Positions 62,901 through 64,000 of a DNA stretch of 64,000 bases are shown here, in pieces. The DNA is taken from NCBI GenBank assembly GCA_902776435.1, contig CACYQB010000014.1, forward strand, positions 46,180-110,179, given 5' to 3'. The DNA comes from an uncultured Bacteroidales bacterium (GTDB lineage: Bacteria > Bacteroidota > Bacteroidia > Bacteroidales > Muribaculaceae). The notes under the pieces are model-generated. The model searched no databases, was not told the DNA's origin, and worked only from the letters and a program-made list of their open reading frames with translations. A program made the translations under genes and the position numbers. The first letter of the stretch is position 1. Each line of letters opens with the position of its first letter.

Positions 62901-63417
62901 AGAGATAAGTCATGCTGGTGGGCTTGTCAATATAGGAAGTAAGTGTCACCAGAGGCTTGAAAGCAATCAGATTATCGGCAGAACCGTCCTCGGTGAGGAA
63001 ATAACAAGCCTCCTGGGCATAAGGATTGAATTCGCGTGAGAAGCGAGGATTAGTCGAGTAGTTGGTGTAAGTGAAACGGATGGGGCCGTTGCCATAGAAA
63101 CAGATCTTGTCTCCAGTGCGCATCAGGGGCACCGAAACCAAGTCATCGGTTGCCAAACCATTGAGAACTTCACTGATGCGGTTACCGCCAAAGCCGTAAA
63201 GCCTTACCGATGACGGATTGTTGAAACCCATTTCGCGCAACTCATTATTGGTAATCTCATACACGCCCGTCTCGGGGATGGAAATTTTAACCCACTTACC
63301 CGTTGCGAGTTTAGACTGAGTGGCATAATGAGACACGTTAAGCGCACTTGCCATGCCAGAACACAGTAACAGCATCATGGCTGTGCAAACAACCTGTAAT
63401 ATCGATTTTTTACGCAT
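59974..63417 (-). CDS. porU: PorU-like C25-family sortase of T9SS, copy B
   Basis: An 1147-residue paralogue of copy A, collinear along its whole length. Signal peptide MRKKSILQVVCTAMMLLLCSGMASA has a start similar to that of copy A. The dyad is His654 (TYVGHAGVTGF) and Cys688 (TTACCDVARFD), so both copies look active. The block NEFSSGTRDAMAYRLFCKML is identical in the two. The C-terminus (GTPINKLIVLDPVKTEM) is closer to the partial third copy than to copy A. It has its own promoter and is probably cotranscribed with copy A. Confidence 0.92.
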   Translation of the reverse strand: MRKKSILQVVCTAMMLLLCSGMASALNVSHYATQSKLATGKWVKISIPETGVYEITNNELREMGFNNPSSVRLYGFGGNRISEVLNGLATDDLVSVPLMRTGDKICFYGNGPIRFTYTNYSTNPRFSREFNPYAQEACYFLTEDGSADNLIAFKPLVTLTSYIDKPTSMTYLYHEKELISIGKSGKEMMGEDFLNDRLLVDYYLPNLADSTIMVQTALAAYPDSNVSYANALIHSGGATDMTVYSSSMARLEVPTSMEFYSTAAPYGLVRLTHPAEHGQFEPIVTSDSADNPLSIARLDYFIITYTHDNIIREEDDNQTIMAYAKPKGTERFLLPGATSSTVVWLVNDTKSPLMMHLEPYNDASGNGYSFCSTSSSRAVYVAFDPAKTLKKISKFETVANQNLHGMETPELLILTDKIFHEQAERIAELHRVIDGIDVAVVDQDQVFNEFSSGTRDAMAYRLFCKMLYDRNPEKFKHLLLVGTGSLDNREIFGEHPGFLLTYQSDNSNSESNSYTTDDFFGFLADNSGTDLATDRLSISVGRISCVDVEEAKNDVDKLIEYYTNPDYGVWRNNTMVFSDSPDKGKYMFHGEGYKNQIDNALSTGMHVSTVHNSMYPRSTTQPNTDFTRREAVVGKQKLSRIFKSGVYFGTYVGHAGVTGFTKYNKMWVTTDVINTPMRYLPIMTTACCDVARFDGDQRGVAEHMFHMKNGGAIALLTASRTVYSNYNDRLNTRFINALFSNATQGRMPTLGEAFVESKQYDELNKLKFLLLGDPAMRINYPVSRFNITKINTTNMTSTNAMAQISPLMRFDIEARVLDGNGNLDSGFNGDATVTLYDKEDYFTTVNDKVNGVSTDRDIYTDREKLAEVSGRVVNGVFHGQMIVPEHPEASNETVLLRVYAHQDNSSVMVNGFTKNITMLPYNEQNAIEDDTAPVVNSMFINDEITFVNGAIIAPDAILYISASDDQGINVQSNSVDQGMNLMLDGGKVSYNDVNCFVTTDDNGRVVNVEYPLSNLSEGQHTLTFTVCDLLGNLATRTITFIVGQNMAADIVADKLPAYLNDVVSFDLKDSELSVNTNFIVRVTDATGKLMWMTTTDNFPVTWDMKDQNGNKVPAGLYRYFGTYNNGTNYGGTPINKLIVLDPVKTEM

Positions 63418-63490
63418 ATCTAAAGTATTTTAATTATCAATCCTTAACGATAATAACATTTCTCAAGCAATCATACTTGCCTATAGCCGA

Positions 63491-63521
63491 CAAAAATACG
63501 AAAAGTTTTTGGACTGACAAA
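63491..63521 (-). promoter_or_regulatory. Promoter of PorU-like copy B: TTTG, 19 bases, TATTTTTG
   Basis: On the minus strand, TTTG (63521-63518) is followed after 19 bases by TATTTTTG (63498-63491), fitting both Bacteroidetes promoter elements. It lies 74 bases upstream of copy B. Confidence 0.6.
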
Positions 63522-63579
63522 CATCCAGTCCCAAAGATTTTTTGCCATCGGCTTCAATCTCACTTCAGTGTCATAAAAA

Positions 63580-63620
63580 ACATCGTGCGGGCTCGGTCAC
63601 AGGGACCGCCCGCACGATGT
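63580..63620 (-). terminator. Hairpin terminator of PorU-like copy C
   Basis: A perfect 13-bp stem (63580-63592 with 63608-63620), extended by GGTC/GACC, followed on the minus strand by six T. Confidence 0.88.
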
Positions 63621-63651
63621 CTATAACATCTGCCTCACTGGCAGCGATGGA

Positions 63652-64000
63652 TTACTTCGTGGGTGTCTTGACAGGGTCAAGGACGATGAGCTTGTTGATG
63701 GGCGTACCACCATAGTTGGCCCCATCATTGTAGGTGCCGAAGTAGCGGTACAAGCCTGCAGGAACCTTGTTGCCGTTCATGTCCTTCATATCCCAAGTCA
63801 CAGGGAAGCTGTCGGTGTTCGTCATCCACATGAGTTTGCCGGTAGCGTCGGTCACACGGAAGATGAACTTGGCATTGGAGTTCATGTTGGCAGCGTCGAG
63901 ATCAAAGTTCACCACATCATCCACGTAGGCGGGCAACTTGTCGGCCACGATGTTGGCCGCCATGTTCTGGCCCACCATGAAGGTGATTGTGCGCGTTGCG
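63652..64000 (-). CDS. PorU-like protein, copy C, C-terminal end only (runs off the right edge)
   Basis: The last 115 codons of a third PorU-like gene, open to the window edge (the frame begins ...ATRTITFMVGQNMAANIV). It matches the C-terminal Ig-like region of copies A and B: VPAGLYRYFGTYNDGANYGG and INKLIVLDPVKTPTK. It is clearly closer to copy B. The catalytic domain is outside the window, so activity cannot be judged. It has its own terminator, so it is a separate transcript from B and A. Confidence 0.88.
   Translation of the reverse strand, partial: ATRTITFMVGQNMAANIVADKLPAYVDDVVNFDLDAANMNSNAKFIFRVTDATGKLMWMTNTDSFPVTWDMKDMNGNKVPAGLYRYFGTYNDGANYGGTPINKLIVLDPVKTPTK

Overview
The window comes from a Bacteroidales chromosome, probably a gut Muribaculaceae- or Prevotellaceae-like organism (inference). 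Three things point there: promoter boxes of the Bacteroidetes form TAnnTTTG in front of at least twenty genes; type IX secretion (T9SS) genes porV and porU; and a conserved gene order (rsmA next to a flippase-like gene, sigma-54 activator-lptE-secG, porV-ispF). There are about 45 protein genes and I saw no tRNA, rRNA, CRISPR array, prophage or transposase gene.

Layout. 1-2.2 kb: the start of rsmA and two envelope genes. 2.3-3.7 kb: a secreted sulfatase-modifying-factor-fold protein with a central dockerin. 3.9-8.8 kb: an acyltransferase / sigma-54 activator / LptE / SecG cluster and a glutaminyl-cyclase-like lipoprotein. 8.9-13.5 kb: divergent secreted peptidases (subtilase and prolyl oligopeptidase). 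13.6-13.8 kb: a small MITE-like insertion. 13.8-16.1 kb: a membrane-anchored AraC regulator and membrane proteins. 16.2-21.3 kb: a UvrA-like ATPase, ruvB and a Wzx/MATE-type flippase. 21.4-28.6 kb: two large paralogous secreted proteins and a CotH-family protein, all with dockerins. 28.7-36.6 kb: housekeeping genes (recA, metK with a long structured leader, lolD, cysS) and a glycosyltransferase. 36.8-43.3 kb: a second CotH-dockerin protein and the sufBCDS iron-sulfur operon. 43.4-51.9 kb: a VOC protein, acyltransferase, ispF, porV, a GH13 alpha-amylase with dockerin, a Bax-inhibitor-1 protein and argS. 52-56.4 kb: an AddA-like helicase-nuclease, an eIF1/SUI1-like factor and a two-cluster ferredoxin. 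56.5-64 kb: two complete PorU-like peptidases and the 3' end of a third, in tandem.

How the genes fit together. The main theme is protein export and surface biology. SecG and signal peptides feed proteins to the periplasm. A glutaminyl-cyclase-like lipoprotein could cap the many exported proteins that expose glutamine after signal cleavage. PorV and PorU-like proteins belong to the T9SS attachment complex. Seven secreted proteins carry a dockerin-like F-hand pair, six of them at the extreme C-terminus, where T9SS cargo normally carries its sorting domain. No cohesin was recognised. The tandem PorU-like genes and the C-terminal dockerins are the most interesting features here; any functional link between them is inference.

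Non-coding structure includes about fourteen hairpin terminators, a metK leader with mutually exclusive pairings, a 187-bp element flanked by a 20-bp direct repeat, and many intergenic spacers built from iterated short words.
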